Of a stretch of DNA of 10,039 nucleotides, positions 1 to 6,418 are shown piece by piece. Source of the DNA: an uncultured Veillonella sp. GTDB taxonomy: Bacteria > Bacillota > Negativicutes > Veillonellales > Veillonellaceae. The DNA is taken from NCBI GenBank assembly GCA_902478055.1, contig CABSJL010000034.1, positions 1 to 10,039 on the forward strand, read 5' to 3'. The notes beneath the pieces are model-generated. The model saw only the letters and a list, made by a program, of their open reading frames with translations. It was not told where the DNA came from and made no database searches. The position numbers were made by a program, and so were the translations under genes. Within the stretch, counting starts at the first letter, position 1; every line of letters begins with the position of its first letter.

Positions 1-4
1 TACT

Positions 5-49
5 ACGGGCTTATAGCCCGTGAGCAAACCACCCGTTTTACGGGTGGTT
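5..49. repeat. Double-hairpin palindromic element (IS200/IS605-end-like or REP-like)
   Basis: There are two perfect inverted repeats separated by 5 nt. Hairpin A has arms ACGGGCT (5-11) and AGCCCGT (15-21) with loop TAT. Hairpin B has arms AACCACCCGT (27-36) and ACGGGTGGTT (40-49) with loop TTT. Neither is followed by a T-run on either strand, so neither is a normal intrinsic terminator. The arms share a core: ACGGG at 5-9 can also pair with CCCGT at 32-36, and CCCGT at 17-21 with ACGGG at 40-44. Paired short hairpins of this kind are typical of the subterminal ends of IS200/IS605-family elements, which Y1 transposases recognise as single-stranded hairpins, and of REP/BIME repeats. The structure is certain; the mobile-element identity is inferred, because no transposase gene lies in the window. 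Confidence 0.5.
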
Positions 50-149
50 CTGATTGATGATTCTGAATAGATATCCTAAGAATTAGAACAATGTCATTAG
101 ACGTTTACAATATTTTATTTACCAGCATTTATGTTGACTAACATCAAAA

Positions 150-920
150 TTATTCAATACCAAATACACGTTTACCATTATTATAGGTAATCTCACAAAA
201 CTCATCTACATTCATACCTTTAAGGCCAGCAATTTCCTCTGCTACAAACTGAGTCTTGCTTGGGTCATTGCGACGGCCTCTAAATGGTGGTGGTGTCAAA
301 TATGGGGAATCTGTTTCAATAAGAATTCGATCTAACGGTACTTGTTTAGCTACTTCTTTAAGGTTTGTAGACTTAGGGAATACTACAGGGCCCGCAAAGG
401 ATATGTAGAAACCTAATTTAATAGCTTCTTTTGCCATTTCCCAGCTACCAGAATAGCAGTGGAAAATGCCCCAATTATCCTTACCTTCATTGCGCAAGAT
501 ATTCATAATATCCCCATGTGCATCGCGGTCATGAATGATAATTGGTAAATCTACTTCACGAGCAAGCTCTAATTGACGAATGAATACGCGTTTTTGTGTT
601 TCACGGTCAGAAAAATCGTAGTAATAATCTAAGCCAATTTCACCGATTGCACGTACTTTATCATTATTAAGGGCTTGATCTTTATAGAACTCATAGTCTT
701 CTTCTGTAAAATCTTTAGACTCATGAGGATGTGTACCTACAGCGGCATATAAACAATCATACTGTTCCGCCAAAGCTAGTCCTGATTCAACAGTACCTCG
801 GTCGACCCCTGGAATCATAATATATTCTACGCCTGCATCAAAGCAAGCTTGTAACATCTCATCACGGTCGTTATCAAAACGACCGTCATTTACATGAGCA
901 TGTGAATCAAAGAGCTTCAT
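150..920 (-). CDS. tatD: TatD-family metal-dependent hydrolase (deoxyribonuclease)
   Basis: The product has 256 residues, the normal size for this family, which adopts a metal-dependent TIM-barrel fold. All expected metal ligands are present: H7 and H9 in the SHAH motif near the N-terminus, E94 in GEIGLD, H130 in IIIHDRD, H154 in FHCYSG and D204 in ETDSPYL. The C-terminal PxRGRRNDP segment (about 212-220) is also characteristic. Family members include magnesium-dependent 3'-5' DNA exonucleases and have been linked to DNA repair; the true substrate of this protein cannot be read from sequence. Its ATG overlaps the metG stop by one base (TAATG) and the upstream Shine-Dalgarno is weak (AGGA, too distant), so translation is probably coupled to metG. 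It corresponds to B. subtilis yabD, which also follows the methionyl-tRNA synthetase gene. It is the last gene of the run visible here, and no convincing terminator follows it. Confidence 0.93.
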   Translation of the reverse strand: MKLFDSHAHVNDGRFDNDRDEMLQACFDAGVEYIMIPGVDRGTVESGLALAEQYDCLYAAVGTHPHESKDFTEEDYEFYKDQALNNDKVRAIGEIGLDYYYDFSDRETQKRVFIRQLELAREVDLPIIIHDRDAHGDIMNILRNEGKDNWGIFHCYSGSWEMAKEAIKLGFYISFAGPVVFPKSTNLKEVAKQVPLDRILIETDSPYLTPPPFRGRRNDPSKTQFVAEEIAGLKGMNVDEFCEITYNNGKRVFGIE

Positions 921-2866
921 TATTTAACCACACTTCCTGCTGGTAAAAATTCGATATTTGTTACTTCTAAATGTTCTTCCCAATCAGATGCGGACAAAAT
1001 CATACCATAAGACTCAATGCCCATCATCTTTTTAGGAGCCAAGTTAGCCAAGTAAATTACCTTTTTACCAACCATAGCTTCTGGTTCATAATATTGAGAA
1101 ATACCGCTTAATACCGTGCGTTCTTCAATACCGATATCCAATACGAATTTCAATAATTTCTTGGACTTAGGAACCTTTTCACAGCTTACAACTTTTGCTA
1201 CACGAAGATCTAATTTTTCAAAATCATCGTACGTAATATTTTCTTTTAATGGTGGAATATTAGATGTGTCTACAGCTTCTTCAACCGTCTCTTCCACAAC
1301 AACTTCTACCATTTCAGGAATTTCAAAACGTGGATAAATAGGATCACCTTTTACAACCTTTGTACCTGTTGGAATTAAGCCCCAAACTTTTGCATCCTCA
1401 AGAGTAGCATCTGTAAAGCCTACAAGTCCTAATTGGTTCCAGATTTTTGGAGCACCCACAGGGATAACAGGGCTTACTAAGATTGCAATGATACGCAATG
1501 CTTCTGCTAAGTGATACATAGCAGATTGCAAGCGCGCTTTATCATGAGCATCTTCAGATTTAGCCAATACCCAAGGCATTGTTTCATCAATGTATTTATT
1601 CATGCGACCAATAAAGGCCCATACGGATTTAATCGCTTTATTAAGCTCCATATTTTCCATAGCTGCTTCAAAGTCTTTTGCAGTTTGAACAGCTAGTGTA
1701 GATACATCGCGGTCCAAATCATCCATATCATCGCATTTTGTAATCACACCACCATGGTATTTTTCAATCATCGCAATGGTACGGTTCAACAAATTCCCTA
1801 AGTCATTAGATAAGTCCGCATTAATTTTTGTCACAAAGTTAGGCAATGTAAAGTTACCATCATTACCGAGTGTAATTTCACTCAATAAATAGTAACGCAA
1901 GGAGTCTGCCCCATATGTATCAATCAATGGAATAGGATCGATAACATTACCTAAGGATTTACTCATTTTTGTGCCGTCAACGATCATCCAACCGTGGCCA
2001 AATACCTTTTTAGGTAATGGCAACTCAAGACTCATGAGCATCATAGGCCAAATAATTGTATGGAAACGTACAATCTCTTTACCTACTAAGTGAAGATCTG
2101 CTGGCCAGTATTTTTTATATAATTCACCATCACCATCAAATGGAGAAAGTGCACTAATATAGTTTACTAACGCATCGAACCAAACATATACGACATGTTT
2201 AGGATCAAATGGTACCTTGATACCCCAGTCAAAGGATGTACGAGATACAGCTAAGTCTTCAAGGCCTTGTTTTACGAATTGGATCATTTCGTTACGACGA
2301 GATTCAGGTTGAATAAAATCAGGGTTTTCTTCGATAAATTTCAACCATTGATCTGTATATTTAGCGAGTTTAAAGAAGTAGCTTTCCTCTTTAACCTTTT
2401 CTACAGGACGACCACAATCTGGGCATGTATGATTTTCACCTAGTTTTTGCTCAGTCCAGAATGTTTCACAAGGTGTACAATACCAACCTTCATACTCAGC
2501 CTTGTAAATATCGCCTTTTTCATACGCTTTAGTGAAAAGCTCTTGTACTACCTTCTCATGGCGTTCATCAGTAGTACGAATGAAGTCATCGTTAGAAATA
2601 TGCATTTTTTCCCACAATGCTTTAAAGCCGTTTACGATATTTGTAGTATATTCAAGAGGTGTAATACCTTGTGCTTCTGCAGCGCGTTGAATTTTTTGAC
2701 CATGTTCATCAGAACCAGTTAAGAAACGTACATCATACCCAGCTAAGCGTTTGAAACGAGCGATTGTATCAGCTACAGATGTACAATAGGTATGACCAAT
2801 GTGCAACTTGGCACTTGGATAATAAATTGGTGTCGTAATATAATACGTTTTTTTTGTGTCTCCCAT
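920..2866 (-). CDS. metG: Methionyl-tRNA synthetase, zinc-binding, with C-terminal tRNA-binding domain
   Basis: This 648-residue class I aminoacyl-tRNA synthetase charges tRNA-Met with methionine in the cytoplasm. The ATP signatures are HIGH (22-25) and KMSKS (300-304). Cysteines C130, C133, C148 and C151 (C-X2-C-X14-C-X2-C) form one zinc site in the connective domain, as in the shorter MetG subfamily that carries a single zinc site. An alpha-helical anticodon-binding region spans about 345-500. An acidic linker (about 518-532) leads to a C-terminal Trbp111/EMAP-like OB-fold domain (about 545-648, with the DFEKLDLRVAKV signature) that aids tRNA binding and dimerisation. The ATG at 2866 is preceded by a strong GAAGGAGG Shine-Dalgarno at 6-nt spacing. 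Only 34 nt separate it from rsmI, which leaves no room for a T-box or S-box leader, so it is probably co-transcribed with the genes upstream. Confidence 0.97.
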   Translation of the reverse strand: MGDTKKTYYITTPIYYPSAKLHIGHTYCTSVADTIARFKRLAGYDVRFLTGSDEHGQKIQRAAEAQGITPLEYTTNIVNGFKALWEKMHISNDDFIRTTDERHEKVVQELFTKAYEKGDIYKAEYEGWYCTPCETFWTEQKLGENHTCPDCGRPVEKVKEESYFFKLAKYTDQWLKFIEENPDFIQPESRRNEMIQFVKQGLEDLAVSRTSFDWGIKVPFDPKHVVYVWFDALVNYISALSPFDGDGELYKKYWPADLHLVGKEIVRFHTIIWPMMLMSLELPLPKKVFGHGWMIVDGTKMSKSLGNVIDPIPLIDTYGADSLRYYLLSEITLGNDGNFTLPNFVTKINADLSNDLGNLLNRTIAMIEKYHGGVITKCDDMDDLDRDVSTLAVQTAKDFEAAMENMELNKAIKSVWAFIGRMNKYIDETMPWVLAKSEDAHDKARLQSAMYHLAEALRIIAILVSPVIPVGAPKIWNQLGLVGFTDATLEDAKVWGLIPTGTKVVKGDPIYPRFEIPEMVEVVVEETVEEAVDTSNIPPLKENITYDDFEKLDLRVAKVVSCEKVPKSKKLLKFVLDIGIEERTVLSGISQYYEPEAMVGKKVIYLANLAPKKMMGIESYGMILSASDWEEHLEVTNIEFLPAGSVVK

Positions 2867-2872
2867 GATGAG

Positions 2873-2880
2873 CCTCCTTC
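2873..2880 (-). promoter_or_regulatory. Strong metG ribosome binding site
   Basis: GAAGGAGG reads toward the metG ATG with a 6-nt spacer and fixes that start. A 7-bp hairpin (2882-2901) sits directly upstream and its CCTTC arm could instead pair with the GAAGG of this site. Confidence 0.85.
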
Positions 2881-2881
2881 T

Positions 2882-2901
2882 AACCTTCGAATGGGAAGGT
2901 T
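2882..2901 (-). other. Inverted repeat in the rsmI-metG intergenic region
   Basis: AACCTTC (2882-2888) and GAAGGTT (2895-2901) form a perfect 7-bp stem with a 6-nt loop in the transcript. The structure starts on the last two bases of the rsmI stop codon and ends one base before the metG Shine-Dalgarno. There is no U-tract, so it is not a terminator. It may affect mRNA processing or metG translation, or may be chance. Confidence 0.4.
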
Positions 2902-3749
2902 TAACGTTCTACAATATTATATACATCCCGGCGGGAAACGTTAAAACGCTTTGCCACCTGGCGAATTGCTTCTTTCTTAGGTATCCCTGTATCTACAAGG
3001 GCTTGTACAGCATCTACATACGATACTGGTTCATCCAAAACTTCACTAGTATCGGACTCAACCGTATCAGCACCACCTACGATGAGAACAAATTCCCCTT
3101 TATAGGTGAGCTGATCCAAATCATTTACAAGGTTTTCCAATTCGGTGCGCACAAAGGTTTCAAACTTCTTCGTCAATTCCCTTGCCACCGTTATGGATCG
3201 ATTGCCAAAGGCTTCATACATATCTTGTAAGACCTCTTGCAATCGGTGGGGTGCTTCATAAAACATCAAGGTGCCCGTTACTTGTGAAAGTCGTTGTAAT
3301 TCTTCAACTCGATGTTTACCCCGCTTCGGTAAGAAACCTGCAAAAGTAAAGGATTTAGTATCTAAGCCAGATGCAATAAGTGCGGTCAGTGCCGCATTAG
3401 CACCAGGCAATGGTACTACCGTTATGTCTTTTTCAATAGCCTTCGTTACTAGGTCAGCCCCTGGATCAGATATAGCAGGCATACCCGCATCACTAACGCA
3501 AGCAATGGACTGGCCTTCTAATAAAAGCTCCATAATATAAGTACCCTTTTCTTCCTTATTATGTTCATGATACGAAATCAAAGGCTTCTTAATATCAAAA
3601 TGTTTTAATAATATACCCGTATGACGCGTATCTTCAGCAGCGATAGCATCTACTTCGCCTAAGATACGAACTGCGCGATACGTCATATCTTCTAAATTAC
3701 CAATCGGTGTAGGCACTAAGTATAAGGTGCCCCATTCGTTATCGTTCAT
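2901..3749 (-). CDS. rsmI: 16S rRNA (cytidine(1402)-2'-O)-methyltransferase RsmI
   Basis: The product has 282 residues from the ATG at 3749. RsmI uses S-adenosylmethionine to methylate the ribose of C1402 in the decoding centre of 16S rRNA. The N-terminal family signature is LVPTPIGNLEDMTYRA (11-26), followed by AAEDTRHTG (37-45), the SAM-site segment CVSDAGMPAISDPG (84-97) and PGANAA (115-120). The C-terminal helical module ends in IRQVAKRFNVSRRDVYN (262-278), the usual RsmI tail. The frame stays open for 14 more codons upstream, but an AAAGGAGGT Shine-Dalgarno (3761-3769) lies downstream of those alternative starts, so 3749 is preferred even though the spacing (11 nt) is slightly long. The start overlaps the end of yabB by 11 nt. 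In B. subtilis the orthologue yabC follows yabB and yazA; yazA is absent here. Confidence 0.95.
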   Translation of the reverse strand: MNDNEWGTLYLVPTPIGNLEDMTYRAVRILGEVDAIAAEDTRHTGILLKHFDIKKPLISYHEHNKEEKGTYIMELLLEGQSIACVSDAGMPAISDPGADLVTKAIEKDITVVPLPGANAALTALIASGLDTKSFTFAGFLPKRGKHRVEELQRLSQVTGTLMFYEAPHRLQEVLQDMYEAFGNRSITVARELTKKFETFVRTELENLVNDLDQLTYKGEFVLIVGGADTVESDTSEVLDEPVSYVDAVQALVDTGIPKKEAIRQVAKRFNVSRRDVYNIVER

Positions 3750-4464
3750 ACCAAGAGGCCACCTCCTTTGTGTACACATTTGGTTTCTCATAAACGATGA
3801 GTGGTGGTTCTAATACAAGGCCAGTCTGTCCTTGATAGAGAGCCTCTATTAGCACAAGTTTTGCCGGCTTATCTACCATACCGTGGATAAACCGAATGCG
3901 CTTAGCTTGAAAGTTAGCGGCTTCCAGTTCATGTAGCACATATTGTAAGCGACTAGCACTATAAATCATCCACAAGCGCCCTTTGCACTTAATAAAAGAT
4001 TGTACAGCCTTCAAAACATCTTCTAATGAGGTATGTTCATCATGAAGTGCCAAGGCCCGTTCTTCAGATGTAGGCTTTGCACCGCTTTCACAATCATAAA
4101 AAGGAGGATTTACAATAACACCATCAAATGGTTTGTCTTGTATATCGCGATATGACATATGACGATAATCGCTACATACCATAGTTACCACATCTTGTTT
4201 GTGATTGTGAGCTACACTGCGCTGAGCTAACTCGATAAGAGTTTTATTAATATCAATGCCCGTTATGTGGCCTGCCCCTAAGGACGTACCTATGAGCGGC
4301 ATAACACCTGTTCCCGTTCCAAGATCAACATAAGTATGACGACTATTGAAACGACAAAAATGAATGAGTGCTATAGCATCAAAGGAAAAGCGAAACATAT
4401 CAGTGCGCTGATAGATCTGTAGACCATCTATAATTAAATCATCAAGTCGTTCTTGATCATTCAT
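3739..4464 (-). CDS. yabB: tRNA1(Val) (adenine(37)-N6)-methyltransferase-like protein, YabB/TrmN6 family
   Basis: This is a 241-residue class I SAM-dependent methyltransferase. Motif I is VDLGTGTG (46-53), an acidic residue in GIDIN (69-73) should hold the SAM ribose, and NPPF (119-122) is the catalytic motif of N6-adenine or N4-cytosine methylases. The N-terminal pattern with RTDMFRFSFDA (20-30) and the PTSEERALALHDE segment (131-143) fit the YabB/TrmN6 subfamily, whose characterised E. coli member modifies A37 of tRNA1(Val). That exact substrate is inherited from the family and is not provable here. The ATG overlaps the 3' end of ricT by 8 nt, with a GAGGTGG-type Shine-Dalgarno about 12 nt upstream. 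The order ricT-yabB-rsmI matches Firmicutes, and the small GIY-YIG gene yazA that usually follows yabB is missing. Confidence 0.9.
   Translation of the reverse strand: MNDQERLDDLIIDGLQIYQRTDMFRFSFDAIALIHFCRFNSRHTYVDLGTGTGVMPLIGTSLGAGHITGIDINKTLIELAQRSVAHNHKQDVVTMVCSDYRHMSYRDIQDKPFDGVIVNPPFYDCESGAKPTSEERALALHDEHTSLEDVLKAVQSFIKCKGRLWMIYSASRLQYVLHELEAANFQAKRIRFIHGMVDKPAKLVLIEALYQGQTGLVLEPPLIVYEKPNVYTKEVASWYER
3761..3769 (-). promoter_or_regulatory. rsmI ribosome binding site that decides the start
   Basis: AAAGGAGGT lies inside the 3' end of yabB, 11 nt before the ATG at 3749. It lies after the in-frame ATG near 3779, which argues against the longer 296-residue reading. Confidence 0.7.
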
Positions 4465-5302
4465 CAGGCAATGCCACCTCGGACCATTTTAAATCGATAG
4501 TGCGACCCGCTTCAAGCTGTACCTTCACAGTATGTTTATGGTGATTTACCTTTAAGACCTTACCAATACCTTCATCGGTAACGACCTCTTTACCAATTCC
4601 AGGAGGTGCTACATCTTGAGGAGCTTGAGGGCGTTCCTTTTTCACATATAGGTCGCCACCCTTTTTATATAAATCATCTTCATAGTTAAGACAGCACATT
4701 AAACGACCGCATACACCAGAGATTTTTGTAGGATTCAGACTCAAATTTTGGTCCTTAGCCATACGAATTGATACGGGTGTGAAGTCACCTAAGAAATTAG
4801 AGCAACATAAAGGTCGACCACAAGCGCCGATACCATTTAGAACCTTAGCCTCATCTCGAACGCCTACTTGGCGTAACTCAATACGTGTTCTAAATACGGT
4901 GGCTAAATCCTTAACAAGCTCACGGAAGTCGATACGACCATCCGCTGTAAAGAAGAATATAATTTTATTCATATCAAATGTGTATTCCACATTGATAAGT
5001 TTCATAGGTAACTTACGTTTACCAATTTTTTCGAGACAAATTTCAAAGGCTTTTTCTTCGCGCTCTTTATTCTTCTCGATTTGTTTTAAGTCCTTTGGTG
5101 TTGCCTTTCTAATAACAGGCTTAACAGGAGCTACAACAGTGTCTTCAAAGACCTCTTTAGGTCCGATCACAACAGTACCGTATTCAACGCCACGTGCCGT
5201 CTCAACGATAACCCCATCACCAACGGATAGTTCTAATTGTTCAGGCAGAAAATAGTAAATCTTCCCTGCCTTTTTAAAGCGTACGCCAACTATGGTTAGC
5301 AT
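4457..5302 (-). CDS. ricT: RicT / YaaT, PSP1-domain protein (RNA maturation regulator)
   Basis: This 281-residue protein has a PSP1 domain filling roughly 50-210. Six clustered cysteines are visible: C161, C166 and C167 in ACGRPLCC, and C198, C203 and C204 in VCGRLMCC. In B. subtilis RicT (YaaT) associates with RicA (YmcA) and RicF (YlbF); the complex carries iron-sulfur clusters and is needed with RNase Y for maturation of several mRNAs, and so for competence, sporulation and biofilm formation. RicA and RicF are not in this window. Beta-rich segments flank the PSP1 domain, the C-terminal one (about 232-275) with the GIGKVLKVNHHKHTVKV pattern. The start follows the holB stop with no gap (TAA then ATG), and the Shine-Dalgarno GGGAGGAGG lies inside holB at 5-nt spacing. 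The usual neighbour yabA (a DnaA regulator) is absent. Confidence 0.93.
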   Translation of the reverse strand: MLTIVGVRFKKAGKIYYFLPEQLELSVGDGVIVETARGVEYGTVVIGPKEVFEDTVVAPVKPVIRKATPKDLKQIEKNKEREEKAFEICLEKIGKRKLPMKLINVEYTFDMNKIIFFFTADGRIDFRELVKDLATVFRTRIELRQVGVRDEAKVLNGIGACGRPLCCSNFLGDFTPVSIRMAKDQNLSLNPTKISGVCGRLMCCLNYEDDLYKKGGDLYVKKERPQAPQDVAPPGIGKEVVTDEGIGKVLKVNHHKHTVKVQLEAGRTIDLKWSEVALPDE

Positions 5303-6343
5303 TTAGTCCTCCTCCCGAGCATCATGAAGGGCGATACAAAGACCGTCCACCACGAGAGCGGTTTTTATATGTAAACGCAAAGCCCGTTCTGCTTGCAATG
5401 TTTCAGTAATAACCTTAGCCAATGCTTGCATAGACCAGCGCGGTAATAATCGTAATAATTGAGTTTTGTACATAGGTACTTGTAATTGTCCATCTTGTGC
5501 ACCCATCTTAAGAGCCATCATATCTCTACTTACGAGACGCAACCAGTGCATCAACTCTGTTAGGCTTTCACGAGGCAAATTTTCACAAGCTAAGGAAATC
5601 ATAGAAAACCAGCGCATTTCAAAGGCGAGGATGTCCATTACCTTAACCGCTAACTCAAGCATTTCAATGCGACCTTGAGTTGCTAATTTCTCTACTAACT
5701 GCGGATTACCATGACCAGCTAATAAAGCTTGTTCAATATCACCTGTGATGCCACGCGCCACGAGGGCCTTGCGAATTGTATCTACATCAACACTGTTAAA
5801 GCCTACGCCCATACATCTTGAAATGATGGTTGGTAATACAGTATTAATCTTGTTCGTAATAATAATGAAATATACCTGCTCAGGCGGTTCTTCAATGGTT
5901 TTAAGCATAGCATTTGCCATGACTGCATTGGCCGTGTGAAAGTCCTCCACAATGACAACGCGGTTACCATTCCCCGCTACTGACAGATGATCTTGCAATA
6001 ATGAATACCACTGCTCTACTTTTAGTGTCGTCTTTACAGGGCGAATCCAAAAGGCATCCCCCTTATCCATATAGATAGGTAAACCTTCTGCTTCGATGCG
6101 TTTTTCCGTCTCACCATTGGCAAGACGTGCTTCTTTTACATCTGCTAAATACGCTTCTCCCTTTGGTTGAGAAAATACTTGGCGTCCCAACAATAGAGAC
6201 GCTAGACCTATGGCCATATCTAGCTTACCAAGACCTGCTTCACCATAAAACAAAAGGCTATGCGGTAATGCATTACGACTTACAAGTTCCGATAGGTGTG
6301 CCTTGATCGAATCTTGACCAATTATAGAATCAAAATATGTCAT
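5303..6343 (-). CDS. holB: DNA polymerase III delta' subunit (clamp loader), zinc-module-less variant
   Basis: The product has 346 residues from the ATG at 6343. Delta' is part of the clamp loader that places the beta clamp on DNA with DnaX and delta. The N-terminus has FDSIIGQDSIKAHL (4-17), a Walker A-like GEAGLGKL (34-41) with L where active ATPases have T or S, and HSLLFYG (28-34). VVIVEDFHTAN (129-139) is the Walker B region, MLKTIEEPP (146-154) follows, and ISRC (174-177) is the sensor 1 / SRC motif. The C-terminal half is helical. The usual delta' zinc ribbon (four Cys after the Walker A helix) is absent: about 50-105 has no cysteine and instead holds a charged segment rich in K, E and D. 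An upstream in-frame TTG at 6358 is rejected because the AGGAGGGG Shine-Dalgarno lies downstream of it. No other clamp-loader gene is nearby. Confidence 0.9.
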   Translation of the reverse strand: MTYFDSIIGQDSIKAHLSELVSRNALPHSLLFYGEAGLGKLDMAIGLASLLLGRQVFSQPKGEAYLADVKEARLANGETEKRIEAEGLPIYMDKGDAFWIRPVKTTLKVEQWYSLLQDHLSVAGNGNRVVIVEDFHTANAVMANAMLKTIEEPPEQVYFIIITNKINTVLPTIISRCMGVGFNSVDVDTIRKALVARGITGDIEQALLAGHGNPQLVEKLATQGRIEMLELAVKVMDILAFEMRWFSMISLACENLPRESLTELMHWLRLVSRDMMALKMGAQDGQLQVPMYKTQLLRLLPRWSMQALAKVITETLQAERALRLHIKTALVVDGLCIALHDAREED

Positions 6344-6345
6344 AG

Positions 6346-6353
6346 CCCCTCCT
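6346..6353 (-). promoter_or_regulatory. holB ribosome binding site that decides the start
   Basis: AGGAGGGG lies just before the ATG at 6343 and inside the longer reading that would begin with TTG at 6358. This supports the ATG, although the spacing is short (about 4 nt from AGGAGG). Confidence 0.75.
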
Positions 6354-6376
6354 ATCAATACATGCTCAATATTAAT

Positions 6377-6405
6377 ATTATATAAGAAAAAGGCGACTTT
6401 TAAAA
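6377..6405 (-). promoter_or_regulatory. Putative sigma-A-type promoter for the holB-tatD run
   Basis: A perfect TATAAT -10 box reads on the minus strand at 6382-6377, just after the U-tract of the tmk terminator and 33 nt before the holB ATG. The -35 region at 17-nt spacing is TTTTAA (6405-6400), only 3/6 to consensus and inside the terminator loop. The region is AT-rich, so a chance -10 match is possible. The need for a new start after the terminator supports it. Confidence 0.4.
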
Positions 6406-6413
6406 GAGTCGCC
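6387..6413 (-). terminator. Intrinsic terminator after tmk
   Basis: In the transcript GGCGACT (6413-6407) pairs with AGTCGCC (6398-6392) around an 8-nt loop, followed directly by five U (6391-6387) and then CUU. It begins 5 nt past the tmk stop codon. It should separate the upstream decarboxylase-tmk unit from the holB run. There is no T-run on the plus strand, so it works in one direction. Confidence 0.9.
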
Positions 6414-6418
6414 CTATC

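Noticed and set aside
83..111. Possible plus-strand promoter ending in TACAAT at 106-111
   Set aside because: The -35 match is poor (3/6) and no plus-strand gene follows; a chance match in AT-rich DNA.
131..144. Inverted repeat ATGTT/AACAT as a terminator after tatD
   Set aside because: It has only five AT-rich base pairs and no U-tract; it is too weak to call.
2867..2900. T-box or S-box riboswitch in front of metG
   Set aside because: The gap is only 34 nt and holds only a small hairpin and a ribosome binding site, far too short for either element.
2856..3230. 124-codon open frame on the plus strand, partly in the rsmI-metG gap
   Set aside because: Most of it is antisense to rsmI, and it has no ribosome binding site or family signature.
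3750..3791. Longer N-terminus for RsmI (14 extra residues)
   Set aside because: The strong Shine-Dalgarno at 3761-3769 lies downstream of those start codons and the family alignment begins at the later ATG.
4779..5255. 158-codon open frame on the plus strand
   Set aside because: It is antisense to ricT, has a serine- and threonine-rich composition typical of shadow frames, and shows no motif.
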